Shown here: one piece after another, positions 8,560 through 17,858 of the stretch
Numbering within the stretch: position 1 is the first letter of the stretch
Layout of the letters: each line of letters begins with the position of its first letter
NCBI GenBank assembly: GCA_025056455.1
Contig: JANWVY010000006.1
Location: 248,001-312,000 of the forward strand
Length of the DNA stretch: 64,000 nt
Direction: 5' to 3'
DNA from: Bryobacteraceae bacterium
GTDB lineage: Bacteria; Acidobacteriota; Terriglobia; Bryobacterales; Bryobacteraceae
Notes under the pieces: model-generated
What the model was told of the DNA's origin: nothing
Seen by the model: the letters and a program-made list of their open reading frames with translations, nothing else
The model's database searches: none
Position numbers and translations under genes: made by a program

Positions 8560-11119
8560 CACGCCAATTGTCTCCTATCCCCGTTTCGACGACCAGTGGC
8601 ACTTGGAGTGTTTGAACCGATTCCATCTCCTGGCGGATCAAATCAGCCGCTTTTTCGGTTTCGGCAGGCGGCGACTCGAAAACCAGCTCATCATGCACTT
8701 GGAGCAGCATTCGCGTCTTCCAGCCTTCGGTGCGCAGTCGCCGGTCAATGCGCACCATAGCGAGCTTGATGAGGTCGGCGGCAGCTCCCTGGAGCGGCGT
8801 GTTCACTGCCGTGCGCTCGGCGAAGGCGCGAGCGCTCGGGTTGCGGCTGTTGATGTCTGGAATTGGCCGCTCCCGGCCAAAAATTGTCCTTGAGACACCG
8901 CTCTGGCGGACTTGGCGAATCGTCTCCTCGATAAAGTCTTTCACTCCCCGGTAGCGCTCAAAGTAGTTGAGGATATAGAGCTCGGCCTGTTGCCTCGGGA
9001 TGCCGAGCTGTGTCGCCAAACCGAACGGAGTTTGACCGTAGACAATTCCAAAGTTGACAGCCTTGGCGTTGCGGCGCAGCTCCGCGGTTACTTCCGAGCT
9101 AGGCACGCCAAATACTTCCGAGGCCGTGCGGGTGTGAATATCTTCGCCTTTGCGGAAGGAGTCCACAAGCACCGGATCGCCGGAGAGGTGCGCCAACAAT
9201 CGCAGCTCGATTTGAGAGTAATCTGCGACAATCAGTTTCCAGCCGGGCTCCGGAACAAATGCGGCGCGAATCGCGCGTCCGAGTTCCGTGCGAATGGGGA
9301 TGTTTTGCAGGTTCGGATCCGAACTGGAAAGACGGCCCGTGGCTGCCCCCGTTTGATGGAACGAAGTGTGGAGGCGGCTCTGGCTGTCAATGCGCTGGGG
9401 AAGGGCGTCCACGTAGGTCCCCTTCAGCTTGGTTAATTGACGATATTCGAGAACCTTGGCGGCAATCGGATGTTCCATCTCCTCGAGTACCTCAGCTGCC
9501 GTGGAGACCTGCTTGCCCTTGCCATAGCGGGCCGGAGCTGGCAACCCCATCTCTTCAAACAACACTTTCGCCAGTTGCTGGGGGGAGTTGATGTTGAAGG
9601 GCCGGCCCGCCAGTTGATGGATTTCCGCCGTTAAGCGTTGGATTTCGGCATCCATTTGGGTGGAAAGGCGCGCTAGCTGGCTGGTCTCAATTCGGATGCC
9701 AACATATTCCATTCGCGCCAGCACCTCTGCGAGCGGTAACTCAATCTCTCGGTAGAGGTTCTCAAGCTGGGGCTTATTCTTCATTCGCTCTGCCAAGTCG
9801 GCAGCCAGTTCAACCACGCAGGCGGCTCGCTGGTCGGCTTGCGACGACAGGCGTCGGTCTAGGTAGCGCTCGCACAGCTGATCGAGCTCCGCTACGGAAG
9901 GATCCGCTGAAAGCAGGAACGCCTCCAGCATGATGTCTCGCACAACCCTCTCGGTGCTCATGCCGTGCCGGAAACACTCTAGCTGCAAGGACTTCCAATT
10001 GTGTGTGATCTTTTGTAAGGCCGGGCTAGCCAGAAATTCCCGCACACTTGAAGCGGGCTGAAAGGGAAAGGCGCGCCCTCTGCCGGGCTGCTGTGCCAGG
10101 CCCAAGACAGATCCAAACGCGAACTCGGCCTCTGAGGGCGACGACAGGGCGATGGCAACCGGAAGTGTTGGGTCGAGACTGGCGATGAAATTGCGAAACT
10201 CGGCTTCTGTGGAAAGCGTCGCCCAGTCCCCTTCGGAGGGTGCCGGCTGGGGCCCTAGTTCTTTGGCCAGACTGAAAAACTCCAACTCGCGGTATATCTG
10301 TTTCAATTTCGCCACATCGGGTGGCTGTCGAATCAAGCTCTCGAGGTTCCAAGACAGCGGGATATCGGTACGGATTGTGGCCAGCTCCCGGCTTAAGAGA
10401 ATCTGATCCCGGTACTTTTGCAAGCTCTCGCGGTAAGTCTTTTTGCTCACCTCACTGGCCCGGTCCAGGGCCTCTTGCAAGGAGCCGAACTGCTTGAGCA
10501 GCTCGCAAGCGCCTTTGTCGCCAATGCCCGGGGCTCCTGGTATGTTGTCAATGGCATCGCCTTTGAGCGCCAGCAGATCGGCTACTTGATGGGGCGGTAC
10601 GCCGAGGAATTCTCTCGTTTTTTCCGCATCATACAGGGTGTCGTTTTTCATCGGATTGAGCATGAAAATGTGATCGCCGACCAGTTGCAAAAGGTCCTTG
10701 TCGCTCGAAACGATCACCACGTCGACGCCCTGTTGCGCCGCCTGCCTGGCCAGGGTTCCGATGACATCATCCGCCTCGAAGCCCTCGTACTCCAGCAGGG
10801 CAACGCGCTGGGCTTCTAGCAGGCGGCGAATCCAGGGGATTTGCTCAGCCAGGTCGGGCGGCATCTCGCTCCGGTTGGCCTTGTACTCGGTAAATTGTTG
10901 TTCACGAAAAGTTTTTCCCGTGCTTTCAAAGATTGCCGCCAGATACTCGGGCGCATGCGTTTCAACCAGGCGGCGCATCATGTTGTGGAAAATGTAGACG
11001 GCTTCCGTGGAAAGTCCTTTGCTCGTTCGCATGGGGGGTGCGCTGGTGCGTGCTCGAGCATGGTAGGCGCGGAAGATAAATCCGAAGGCGTCAACCAAGA
11101 ACAACCGGGGGCGAGGCAT
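8549..11119 (-). CDS. polA: DNA polymerase I
   Basis: The product has 856 residues in three regions. The N-terminal 5'-nuclease domain (1-285) has LFLVDAFGFIFRAYHA, the acidic YEGFEADDVIG and SSDKDLLQL. The middle domain (about 295-430) corresponds to the proofreading exonuclease. The C-terminal polymerase domain has motif A (VADYSQIELRLLAHLSGD), the finger helix RRNAKAVNFGIVYGQT and motif C (LLQVHDELVFE). The DxE pair of exo motif I is absent: the segment reads VAIALSSPSEAEFAF. The exo II Asp is also replaced (ITHNWKSLQLE). Proofreading is therefore probably lost, as in several other bacterial Pol I enzymes, while the flap nuclease and polymerase look intact. The start at 11119 matches the family N-terminus. 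The gene is divergent from lpxC. Confidence 0.97.
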   Translation of the reverse strand: MPRPRLFLVDAFGFIFRAYHARARTSAPPMRTSKGLSTEAVYIFHNMMRRLVETHAPEYLAAIFESTGKTFREQQFTEYKANRSEMPPDLAEQIPWIRRLLEAQRVALLEYEGFEADDVIGTLARQAAQQGVDVVIVSSDKDLLQLVGDHIFMLNPMKNDTLYDAEKTREFLGVPPHQVADLLALKGDAIDNIPGAPGIGDKGACELLKQFGSLQEALDRASEVSKKTYRESLQKYRDQILLSRELATIRTDIPLSWNLESLIRQPPDVAKLKQIYRELEFFSLAKELGPQPAPSEGDWATLSTEAEFRNFIASLDPTLPVAIALSSPSEAEFAFGSVLGLAQQPGRGRAFPFQPASSVREFLASPALQKITHNWKSLQLECFRHGMSTERVVRDIMLEAFLLSADPSVAELDQLCERYLDRRLSSQADQRAACVVELAADLAERMKNKPQLENLYREIELPLAEVLARMEYVGIRIETSQLARLSTQMDAEIQRLTAEIHQLAGRPFNINSPQQLAKVLFEEMGLPAPARYGKGKQVSTAAEVLEEMEHPIAAKVLEYRQLTKLKGTYVDALPQRIDSQSRLHTSFHQTGAATGRLSSSDPNLQNIPIRTELGRAIRAAFVPEPGWKLIVADYSQIELRLLAHLSGDPVLVDSFRKGEDIHTRTASEVFGVPSSEVTAELRRNAKAVNFGIVYGQTPFGLATQLGIPRQQAELYILNYFERYRGVKDFIEETIRQVRQSGVSRTIFGRERPIPDINSRNPSARAFAERTAVNTPLQGAAADLIKLAMVRIDRRLRTEGWKTRMLLQVHDELVFESPPAETEKAADLIRQEMESVQTLQVPLVVETGIGDNWRDAK

Positions 11120-11159
11120 TGCCTCTATGATAGCCGCCCAGGGGGCTGGTTCAGGGTTT

Positions 11160-11197
11160 GGGAGCAAGCCGTGACGATTTCGACACAGTTTGCTCCC
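11160..11197. repeat. Long imperfect inverted repeat between polA and lpxC
   Basis: Arms GGGAGCAA (11160-11167) and TTGCTCCC (11190-11197) pair perfectly. Inside them, GTG/CAC and CG/CG pairs close on an ATTT loop, giving an imperfect hairpin of about 38 bases. It sits in the 180-base divergent gap, about 40 bases upstream of the polA start and 100 upstream of the lpxC start. No T-run follows on either strand, so it does not look like a terminator. It could be an operator or an RNA structure in the polA leader. Confidence 0.5.
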
Positions 11198-11299
11198 CTC
11201 GAGTGTTGAAAAAATGATACAGGTGACAGCTCTAACCTATTGTGAGATCATCACTTCTTGAGCAGCCGGCGTGCTGCAACCCCACTGAGGAGGCGCAAG

Positions 11300-12202
11300 G
11301 TGCGCTTCGAGACGACCGTTCACCGGCCTGTCGAGGCCGAAGGAGTGGGTCTTCATCACGGCGTGGCGGTGAAGATTCGCATTCTCCCGGCCCCGCCGAT
11401 GACGGGTATCGTTTTCATAAGAACCGATTTGGACCGGTTTGCGATTCCCGCCAGCTGGCGCTACGTGGCGCGCGTAAGCTATGCCACCAGCCTCATGCGC
11501 CAGGGGGTGCTCATCTCTACCACGGAGCATCTTCTGAGCGTGTTCTACAGCATGGGGATCGACAACGCTTATGTCGAGATCGACAATCTCGAAGTGCCCA
11601 TTTTGGACGGCAGTGGCGCACCTTTCGTGAAGCTCATCGAACAAGTGGGTGTCCGGACCTATCGCCGGCGCAGACGCTATTTGAGGATTCGCCGTCCCGT
11701 GGAGGTCGAAGCCAGGGGCAAGCGTATTGCAATTCTTCCGGCGGAAACCTTCCGGCTGTCTTGCGATGTTTTCTTTGATCATCCTCTAGTCGGCCGCCAG
11801 CGGTTGGATCTCGAGGTGACACCAGAAAATTACGCTCGGGAAATCGCGCCAGCAAGAACTTTTGGCTTTGCTTGGGAGCTGGACGCCATGCGGGACATGG
11901 GTTTGATTCGCGGCGCGAGTCTAGAGAATGCGGTTTGTTTTGACCGGACGGGGGTGCTGAACGATAGCGGGCTCCGCTTTGCCGACGAATGTTGCCGTCA
12001 CAAGGCTTTGGACTTAATTGGGGACCTCGCGCTGATAGGAAAACCGCTCCTGGGGCATGTGATTGCCGAGCGGGCCGGACATGCCATGCATTTCGCGCTC
12101 GTTTCCAAGATCATGTCTGATCCCTCGCTGTATGAACTGGTGACGCTCGAGCAGTTGACGCTGCAGCCGGAGGCCGCGCGTCTGGCGCATGCCCTGGCGT
12201 GA
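11300..12202 (+). CDS. lpxC: UDP-3-O-acyl-N-acetylglucosamine deacetylase
   Basis: The product has 300 residues. LpxC is the zinc amidase that removes acetate from UDP-3-O-acyl-GlcNAc, the committed step of lipid A synthesis in the cytoplasm. The Zn ligands are in place: His77 (STTEHLLS), His234 and Asp238 (RHKALDLIGD), with the general acid/base His261 (RAGHAMHF). Numbering is within a few residues of E. coli LpxC. The start is decided by the ribosome site: AGGAGG at 11289-11294 lies six bases before GTG 11300, and the protein then opens with the family-typical ETTVHRPVEAEGVGLHHG. An earlier in-frame TTG at 11258 lacks such a site. The stop overlaps the next gene by four bases (GTGA). Confidence 0.97.
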   Translation: MRFETTVHRPVEAEGVGLHHGVAVKIRILPAPPMTGIVFIRTDLDRFAIPASWRYVARVSYATSLMRQGVLISTTEHLLSVFYSMGIDNAYVEIDNLEVPILDGSGAPFVKLIEQVGVRTYRRRRRYLRIRRPVEVEARGKRIAILPAETFRLSCDVFFDHPLVGRQRLDLEVTPENYAREIAPARTFGFAWELDAMRDMGLIRGASLENAVCFDRTGVLNDSGLRFADECCRHKALDLIGDLALIGKPLLGHVIAERAGHAMHFALVSKIMSDPSLYELVTLEQLTLQPEAARLAHALA

Positions 12203-12792
12203 TTGGCAAGCCGGCAAGTTTTGGCGGCAGGTCGTGGAGCCAGAGCTTGAGGCAGCTACCCAATCTGCTGAGTTTGCTCCGATTCGCACTTGCGCCTTGG
12301 TGTGCGATCGCCATCTTTGAAGCAGAATTTCCCAAAGCCTTAACCTTGTTTTTCGTGGCCGGGGGCACGGATTTTTTCGACGGCTACCTCGCGCGCCGCT
12401 TTGGCTGGCACAGCGCTCTTGGGCGGATGCTGGACCCGTTAGCCGACAAGGCCTTGATGGCCATGGTGTACTTTGCGCTGTGGATGGCGGGGGCTGTTCG
12501 CGGCTGGCTAGTGGCTCTGGTATTCGGACGGGATCTGTTCATTCTTCTTGGCGCTCTGATCATCGCCCTACGAACTGGCACCCGGGAATTCGCTCCGAGC
12601 CTTGCCGGGAAACTGAGCACGGCCTTTCAGCTTGGGGCGGCGCTTTTTGTTCTTTGTGAGCGCTGCGGCTGGTGCAGCGTCCAAGTGGCTGAGGCTTGGA
12701 CTTGGGCGGCGGCGGCCGGAACCGTTGCCAGCGGAGGGGATTATCTGCGTTTGGGCTGGCGTATGATGAGGCAGGGAGCGCCTCGATCATGA
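12199..12792 (+). CDS. CDP-alcohol phosphatidyltransferase family protein
   Basis: The product has 197 residues. The CDP-alcohol phosphotransferase signature DGX2ARX8GX3DX3D is complete (DGYLARRFGW, then ALGRMLDPLADK), at about residues 61-83. Several hydrophobic segments indicate an integral membrane enzyme. Such enzymes swap CMP for an alcohol phosphate or alcohol; the size and the NLLSLLRF opening resemble phosphatidylglycerophosphate synthase (PgsA), but substrate cannot be fixed from sequence alone. The GTG start overlaps the lpxC stop by four bases and its own stop overlaps the next ATG (ATGA), so lpxC, this gene and the hydrolase are probably co-translated as one envelope-lipid operon. 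Confidence 0.9.
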   Translation: MIGKPASFGGRSWSQSLRQLPNLLSLLRFALAPWCAIAIFEAEFPKALTLFFVAGGTDFFDGYLARRFGWHSALGRMLDPLADKALMAMVYFALWMAGAVRGWLVALVFGRDLFILLGALIIALRTGTREFAPSLAGKLSTAFQLGAALFVLCERCGWCSVQVAEAWTWAAAAGTVASGGDYLRLGWRMMRQGAPRS

Positions 12793-14096
12793 AAACCCTG
12801 GCTATCCTTGCACTGCTAGTCAGCAACTTGTCTGCTGGACCGCTTCAGGTGCGGTTGAAAGACTTTGAGGATCCCCCGCTCGGCTGGCGCCTGTGGAGCC
12901 ACCGCGCTGCGACGGCTCCCCGCGTCTTTGTTGATTCCACGGTCAGTCACAGTGGGCGAGCCTCACTGGCGGTTTCAGGCAACGGGAACGCGCTGGCCCA
13001 TGGCGGTTGGGAGCACGATCTCGGGCCAATAGCGCCGGGCAAGTGGTACCGTTTGTCAGTCTCCTACCGCTGGCAAGGCGTGATGCATCCGGTCTGGCAA
13101 ATTGTTGCTCGGATCGACTGGCGGGATTCCCAAAACAAGCGCGTTGCGCCTCCCGATTATCTTTACCAACAGCGTCCCGAGGGAGATTGGATGCGCACTT
13201 GGATTGAGGCGGCTGCACCTGAGCGCGCCTCGGTAGCCACGGTTCAGCTTTTTCTGAGCCATGCTCCTCACGGCGTCGTCTGGTGGGACGATGTTCGTTT
13301 TGAAGAAATTCCGCCGCCGGGGCCACGTCACGTTCGCATCGCGGCGGTTCATTTTCGCCCGCAACACAGCCCTGGCCCTCAGGCGAACGTCGAAGCCTTC
13401 ATTGAGCGTTTCCAAAACGAGGTGCATGGCCCTACCGACATCATTCTTTTTCCCGAAGGCATGACGGTGGTGGGAACCGGGCGCAGCTATGTGGAGGTAG
13501 CAGAGAGTGTTCCCGGTCCCACCACGGAAAGACTGGCCAAGCTAGCGAAGGCGCGCAACAGCTACATCGTGGCCGGCCTCTATGAGGCCGAAGGCACAGC
13601 AGTGTATAACACGGCGGTGTTGCTGGACCGGCAGGGCCGGCTGGCCGGCAAGTATCGCAAGGTGTATCTGCCGCGCGAAGAATATGAGGCGGGTCTCACG
13701 CCCGGCAATCAATTTCCGGTTTTTGATGCCGATTTTGGCCGTCTCGGGCTGATGATCTGCTACGACGTGTTCTTCTCAGATCCGGCCAAGGCGCTGGCCA
13801 TGCAGGGTGCTGAGATGATTTTGCTGCCGATTTGGGGAGGCGATGAAGTGCTGGCTCGGGCGCGCGCCATCGAGAATCGCGTTTTTCTGGTGACCTCCGG
13901 CTACGACCATCCCACCTACATCATGGATCCGGATGGAGAGCGCCTTTCCGTCGCCTCCGGGCAAGGCCGTGTGGCGGTCGCTACGGTCGACCTCAGCAAG
14001 CGATACAGCCACCCGCATCTGGGCGATATGCGGGCCAGACGCAGGAAAGAACAGCGCACCGACGTGTTGATTCCGCCGCCCTCCGGGCAGCGCTGA
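12789..14096 (+). CDS. Exported nitrilase-superfamily carbon-nitrogen hydrolase
   Basis: The product has 435 residues. A signal peptide (KTLAILALLVSNLSA) is followed by a beta-sandwich, carbohydrate-binding-like region at about 20-175 (WYRLSVSYRWQG, GVVWWDDVRFEE). A nitrilase domain occupies about 180-425 with the Glu-Lys-Cys triad: Glu in IILFPEGM, Lys in GKYRKVYLP and Cys in GLMICYDVFF. The superfamily cleaves amides or nitriles or transfers acyl groups from lipoproteins. Export and fusion to a sandwich domain suggest an extracytoplasmic amidase with a polymeric or surface substrate. The ATG overlaps the preceding stop, so the gene is translationally coupled to the phosphatidyltransferase. 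The precise substrate is unknown. Confidence 0.88.
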   Translation: MKTLAILALLVSNLSAGPLQVRLKDFEDPPLGWRLWSHRAATAPRVFVDSTVSHSGRASLAVSGNGNALAHGGWEHDLGPIAPGKWYRLSVSYRWQGVMHPVWQIVARIDWRDSQNKRVAPPDYLYQQRPEGDWMRTWIEAAAPERASVATVQLFLSHAPHGVVWWDDVRFEEIPPPGPRHVRIAAVHFRPQHSPGPQANVEAFIERFQNEVHGPTDIILFPEGMTVVGTGRSYVEVAESVPGPTTERLAKLAKARNSYIVAGLYEAEGTAVYNTAVLLDRQGRLAGKYRKVYLPREEYEAGLTPGNQFPVFDADFGRLGLMICYDVFFSDPAKALAMQGAEMILLPIWGGDEVLARARAIENRVFLVTSGYDHPTYIMDPDGERLSVASGQGRVAVATVDLSKRYSHPHLGDMRARRRKEQRTDVLIPPPSGQR

Positions 14097-14145
14097 GACC
14101 GAGGGGAAGGGCCAGATTAGCCAGCTTCGCGAGAGGCTAAAAACT

Positions 14146-15672
14146 TCATTGGCCCCAGTAGGAACGGTCAAGGCTGCGATATTGCACGGCCTCGGCCACG
14201 TGTTTTGCTGAGACGCGGCTTACGCCATCGAGATCGGCAATGGTGCGGGCCACCTTAAGCACGCGGTCGTGGGCGCGGGCGCTCAATCCGAGCCGGCGGA
14301 CCGCCATTTCGAGCGTGCGCTCTCCGGCTTCATCGAGCGCGCACAGCTCTCGCAGCTGGTTGTGAGGCAAGTTGCAGTTGGAAAAGCCACGCGCTTGTTG
14401 TTTCTCACGGGCCGCTTGCACTCGCTCGCGCATTTGCGCGGATCCGACGCCATCATCCTGGCCTCGCAATTCCTTGTAAGCTACGGCGGGCACTTCCACG
14501 TGCAAGTCGATGCGATCCAGCAGTGGGCCGCTGATCTTGCCCAAGTAGCGGGTGATGATGGCGCCGGTGCAACGGCACTCGCGTGTGGCGTCGCCATAGA
14601 AACCACAGGGGCAAGGGTTCATGGCGGCGATTAGGGTGAAGGCGGCGGGAAAGGAAACGGTCATCGAGGAGCGGGCCAGCACAACTTGGCGGTCTTCCAT
14701 AGGCTGGCGGAGTAACTCGAGCACATTCCGCGCTAGCTCCGGCAATTCATCGAGGAACAGCACGCCATGATGAGCGAGACTCACCTCGCCTGGACGCAAG
14801 GTGGCCGTACCGCCGCCAATTAATCCGGCATCGGAAATCGTGTGGTGGGGAGCGCGAAAAGGACGCTGGCGCAACAATCCACCGCCGGCCGGCAGCAGTC
14901 CCGCCACGCTGTGGATCTTTGTGGTTTCGATAGCCTCTTCGAAACTCAGCGGCGGAAGAATACCTGCAAAGCGTTTGGCAAGCATCGTTTTCCCGGAACC
15001 AGGAGGTCCGATGAGCAAGACGTTATGGCCTCCAGCGGCCGCTACCTCTAGAGCTCGTTTAGCCGCAGTTTGTCCTTTGACATCGCGGAAATCGAGATCA
15101 CTGTGAGTGCTGGGAGCGGCCTCCGGCGGAGGGGGTTGCGCAGGTCGGAATTGATGTTCTCCCCGGGCGAGCGCGACTACCTGGGCCAGGTGTTTGAGGC
15201 CGTATACCGAGATGCCTTCCACCACCGCCGATTCGGCGGCGTTCTCCTCGGGTACGACTAAATTTTCAATTCGCTGCTTCCTTGCGCACACGGCAATGGG
15301 CAGCGCGCCTCGCACCGGCCGCAACTGTCCGTCGAGCGATAGCTCGCCAACGAACAAAAATCGCTCCGTTGGGGTAATTGCTCCCATGGCGCCAAGAATG
15401 CCCATGGCCATGGGCAAGTCAAATCCAGCGCCTTCTTTGCGGACATTGGCCGGGGCCAGATTAATGGTGACAGCCTTTGCCGGGTAGCCGAAGCCGGAAT
15501 TGATCAAGGCGGATTTGATTCTTTCCCGGCTTTCCCGCACGGCCGTATCTGGCATTCCCACAGTGACGAAATCCCGGGCCGATCCTGAGGGATAAAGATC
15601 GACCTCGACGTCAATGGGCTGGGCGTCAATGCCGAAGACCGCGGCGCTGCGCGCACGATAGAGTCCCACCAT
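14146..15672 (-). CDS. comM: YifB/ComM-family Mg-chelatase-like AAA+ ATPase
   Basis: The product has 508 residues. The N-terminal Lon-protease-like domain (1-170) contains VEVDLYPSGSARDFVTVGMPD and the KEGAGFDLPMA motif. The AAA+ core follows with Walker A GPPGSGKTML, Walker B GVLFLDELPEL and a Zn-ribbon-like stretch of Cys (NPCPCGFYGD then CRC). The C-terminal Mg-chelatase helical domain ends with AEAVQYRSLDR. In Gram-negative species ComM is a hexameric helicase that promotes branch migration of incoming DNA during natural transformation. The same role is likely, though the family is also kept by species not known to be transformable. The ATG at 15672 follows an in-frame TTG three bases upstream. 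Confidence 0.93.
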   Translation of the reverse strand: MVGLYRARSAAVFGIDAQPIDVEVDLYPSGSARDFVTVGMPDTAVRESRERIKSALINSGFGYPAKAVTINLAPANVRKEGAGFDLPMAMGILGAMGAITPTERFLFVGELSLDGQLRPVRGALPIAVCARKQRIENLVVPEENAAESAVVEGISVYGLKHLAQVVALARGEHQFRPAQPPPPEAAPSTHSDLDFRDVKGQTAAKRALEVAAAGGHNVLLIGPPGSGKTMLAKRFAGILPPLSFEEAIETTKIHSVAGLLPAGGGLLRQRPFRAPHHTISDAGLIGGGTATLRPGEVSLAHHGVLFLDELPELARNVLELLRQPMEDRQVVLARSSMTVSFPAAFTLIAAMNPCPCGFYGDATRECRCTGAIITRYLGKISGPLLDRIDLHVEVPAVAYKELRGQDDGVGSAQMRERVQAAREKQQARGFSNCNLPHNQLRELCALDEAGERTLEMAVRRLGLSARAHDRVLKVARTIADLDGVSRVSAKHVAEAVQYRSLDRSYWGQ

Positions 15673-15780
15673 CAATTAGTGGCTGGAGCGGATGGGAACT
15701 CTCTGAAAATTGTGAAGCGTTTGCCTCAAGACATAAGCAGGCACGGTCTCGGCGCACGCACCGATCCACTCGTCGTTCTG

Positions 15781-16560
15781 CTAGATCTCGACGAATCCCT
15801 CGAGATAGAGCACAGCTTGACCAGCAATTCCCACGCGGGACCCGCGATCTTCTACCACCATTTCGCCACCTCGCTGCGAAAGCTGTTTGGCGTGCATGCG
15901 TTTCTTGGCTAACCTCTGGCTCCAGTAGGGGGTGAGGGTGCAGTGTGCGGAGCCGGTGGCGGGATCCTCGTCAATGCCTTGGGCGGGCGCGAAAAAGCGC
16001 GAGACAAAATCGCATTCGCGGCCGGGCGCGGTTACGATCACGGCAAAGCGGTCCAGCTGCTTGAGCCCTTCGAGGTCGGGTTTCAGCGCCCTGACTTCTT
16101 CTTCGCTGCCATACACCACCAGGTAATCCCGGGCGGCGAGAACCGCTTCTGGGGCGCCGCCTAGGGCCTTTCGCAGTTGGGCTGGCGGCTGGCAGCTTTC
16201 TGGGGGCCGCGAGGGGAAATCCAGCTCCATCCAATCGCCTTTCAACCTCACGGAAATTCTTCCGCTGCGGGTATCAAAGTCGATCTGGGGCCGGTGTTCA
16301 CCGAGCTTGCGCCAAAGCACGAAAGCGCTGGCCAGCGTCGCGTGGCCGCACAGATCGACCTCCACCGTGGGTGTGAACCAGCGCAACTGGTAGGCATCTC
16401 CCGCGGAGAGGAAGTACGCTGTTTCGGCGAGATTATTCTCAGCCGCGATATTCTGAAGAATTGCATCAGGTAGCCAGCTTTCGAGCGGGCATACTGCGGC
16501 CGGATTGCCGCCAAACAAGCGGTCCGTAAAAGCGTCTACCTGGTAGAAAGGAAGTCGCAC
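15781..16560 (-). CDS. PhzF-family isomerase/epimerase-like protein
   Basis: The product has 259 residues with the two-domain PhzF fold: LPFYQVDAFTDRLFGGNPAAV at the start, catalytic-type Glu in ENNLAETAYF, and the GHATLASAF and DPATGSAHC anion-binding loops that relate the family to diaminopimelate epimerase. Family members isomerise small acids; PhzF itself acts in phenazine synthesis, but no phenazine genes are nearby, so a general metabolic or unknown role is more likely. The gene is divergent from the czcC-like gene with only 17 bases between the two starts, so their promoters must overlap the opposite coding region. Confidence 0.9.
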   Translation of the reverse strand: MRLPFYQVDAFTDRLFGGNPAAVCPLESWLPDAILQNIAAENNLAETAYFLSAGDAYQLRWFTPTVEVDLCGHATLASAFVLWRKLGEHRPQIDFDTRSGRISVRLKGDWMELDFPSRPPESCQPPAQLRKALGGAPEAVLAARDYLVVYGSEEEVRALKPDLEGLKQLDRFAVIVTAPGRECDFVSRFFAPAQGIDEDPATGSAHCTLTPYWSQRLAKKRMHAKQLSQRGGEMVVEDRGSRVGIAGQAVLYLEGFVEI

Positions 16561-16577
16561 TTCAAAAGTTTAGCGAC

Positions 16578-17858
16578 ATGGCAAACTGTGAGCAGACCGT
16601 CCGGAAATTTGGCCTCCGGCGCTGGGCCACGTGCCGAGCGCTGTGGTTATGGCCAGCGTTTCCTTTTTTGGCCGCGCCCTTGCACTTCGCCCAGGCGCAG
16701 GTGAAGCTTTCGCTTTCCGAGGCCGTCAATCAGGCCCTCGAAGGGAATCCCAGCTTGCAAGCAAGCCGGGAGCGGATCGTCCTGGCGCAGGGGCTACGCC
16801 AGCAGGCCGGCCTCATTCCGAACCCTCGGTTGATTCTCCAGACGGAGAATACGCGCCCGTACAGTCCGTTCGTATTCCCCCGCGATACAGACAATTTTGC
16901 TTACTTGCAGCAGACGGTGGAGACGGGAGGGAAGCGCGAGCGGAGGATCGATGCAGCGGCGGCCAACTTGCGGCGGGCCGAGCTCGAACAGGAAGTGCTC
17001 CGCCGACAGATCGCAGTGCGTGTAAAAACCGCCTACTGGGCGGCGTCGGGAGCGAAAACAGTGGAGCGGCTACTGGCCCAAGATGTCGAAAGCTTCCGGC
17101 GCATCGTGGACTATCACGAGACTCGCGTCAAAGAGGGCGCCATGGCTGAGGTGGATCTGATTCGCATCCGGCTCGAGAACGAACGCTTGGAAATTTCTCT
17201 CAACTATGCAACGCTAGAAGCCGAACGGGCGCGTATTAACCTGTTTCGTGAGATGGGAAAGACGGATTTCCCGGAGGTGGAGTTTACGGAGCCGCTAGAG
17301 CCGCCTCCGGCCCCGCCGGTGATGGCCGTCGAGCAGGCTCTAGAAGAGAGAGCGGAACTCCGGCTAGCCAGGCACATGGTTGACCAGTCAAAGGCCGCGC
17401 TGCGACTCCAGCAGTCCAACGCCACGCCCAACGTCGATGTGTTGTTTGGTTATAAGCGCGCGACCGGCTTTGACTCGATGATGGGCGGGCTGCAAATCGA
17501 CTTGCCCTTTACGAACCGTAACCAGGGCAATATTGCGGCGGCGAGCGCCGAAGTTCGGGTCGCTGAGTCCATGCTCGCGGCAACGGAGGCGCTGGTGCGC
17601 GCCGAGGTGTTAGCAGCGCAGCGGGAATCGAACATCCGGCTACGCCAACTGGGTGGGTTTTTCGCGCAGATGCGCGCCCGCGCCGATGAATCGGCTCGCA
17701 TTGCCCAGGCCGCTTATCGCGAGGGCGGAGCGGATCTCCTGCGGCTGCTCGATGCCGAGCGCCTGCGAATTGAGACTCAACTGTTGTACTACCGTGCACT
17801 GACCGAATACCGACAGAGCATCGTAGCCTTGGAGGCCGCCTTCGGAATGAAGCCATGA
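16578..17858 (+). CDS. CzcC-like outer membrane factor of metal RND efflux pump
   Basis: The product has 426 residues with a long N-terminal signal (cleavage likely after about residue 40, AQAQ). It shows the OEP repeat architecture: LSLSEAVNQALEGNPSLQASRERI, GLIPNPRLILQTENTRPYSP, QTVETGGKRERRIDAA. The GGKR(E)RR segment is typical of CzcC/CusC-type channels. It forms the trimeric outer membrane exit duct of the tripartite pump encoded by the next two genes; its stop overlaps the next ATG (ATGA). Substrate specificity comes mainly from the pump subunit, so only heavy-metal cations are inferred. Confidence 0.92.
   Translation: MANCEQTVRKFGLRRWATCRALWLWPAFPFLAAPLHFAQAQVKLSLSEAVNQALEGNPSLQASRERIVLAQGLRQQAGLIPNPRLILQTENTRPYSPFVFPRDTDNFAYLQQTVETGGKRERRIDAAAANLRRAELEQEVLRRQIAVRVKTAYWAASGAKTVERLLAQDVESFRRIVDYHETRVKEGAMAEVDLIRIRLENERLEISLNYATLEAERARINLFREMGKTDFPEVEFTEPLEPPPAPPVMAVEQALEERAELRLARHMVDQSKAALRLQQSNATPNVDVLFGYKRATGFDSMMGGLQIDLPFTNRNQGNIAAASAEVRVAESMLAATEALVRAEVLAAQRESNIRLRQLGGFFAQMRARADESARIAQAAYREGGADLLRLLDAERLRIETQLLYYRALTEYRQSIVALEAAFGMKP

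Noticed and set aside
7849-8760. A 303-codon open frame on the plus strand across the cyclophilin gene and the end of polA
   Set aside because: It is antisense to two genes with clear family motifs, has no recognisable domains and its residue use reflects the opposite strand.
11237-11782. A 181-codon minus-strand frame opposite lpxC
   Set aside because: lpxC carries all zinc ligands in the other strand; this frame has no domain features or ribosome site.
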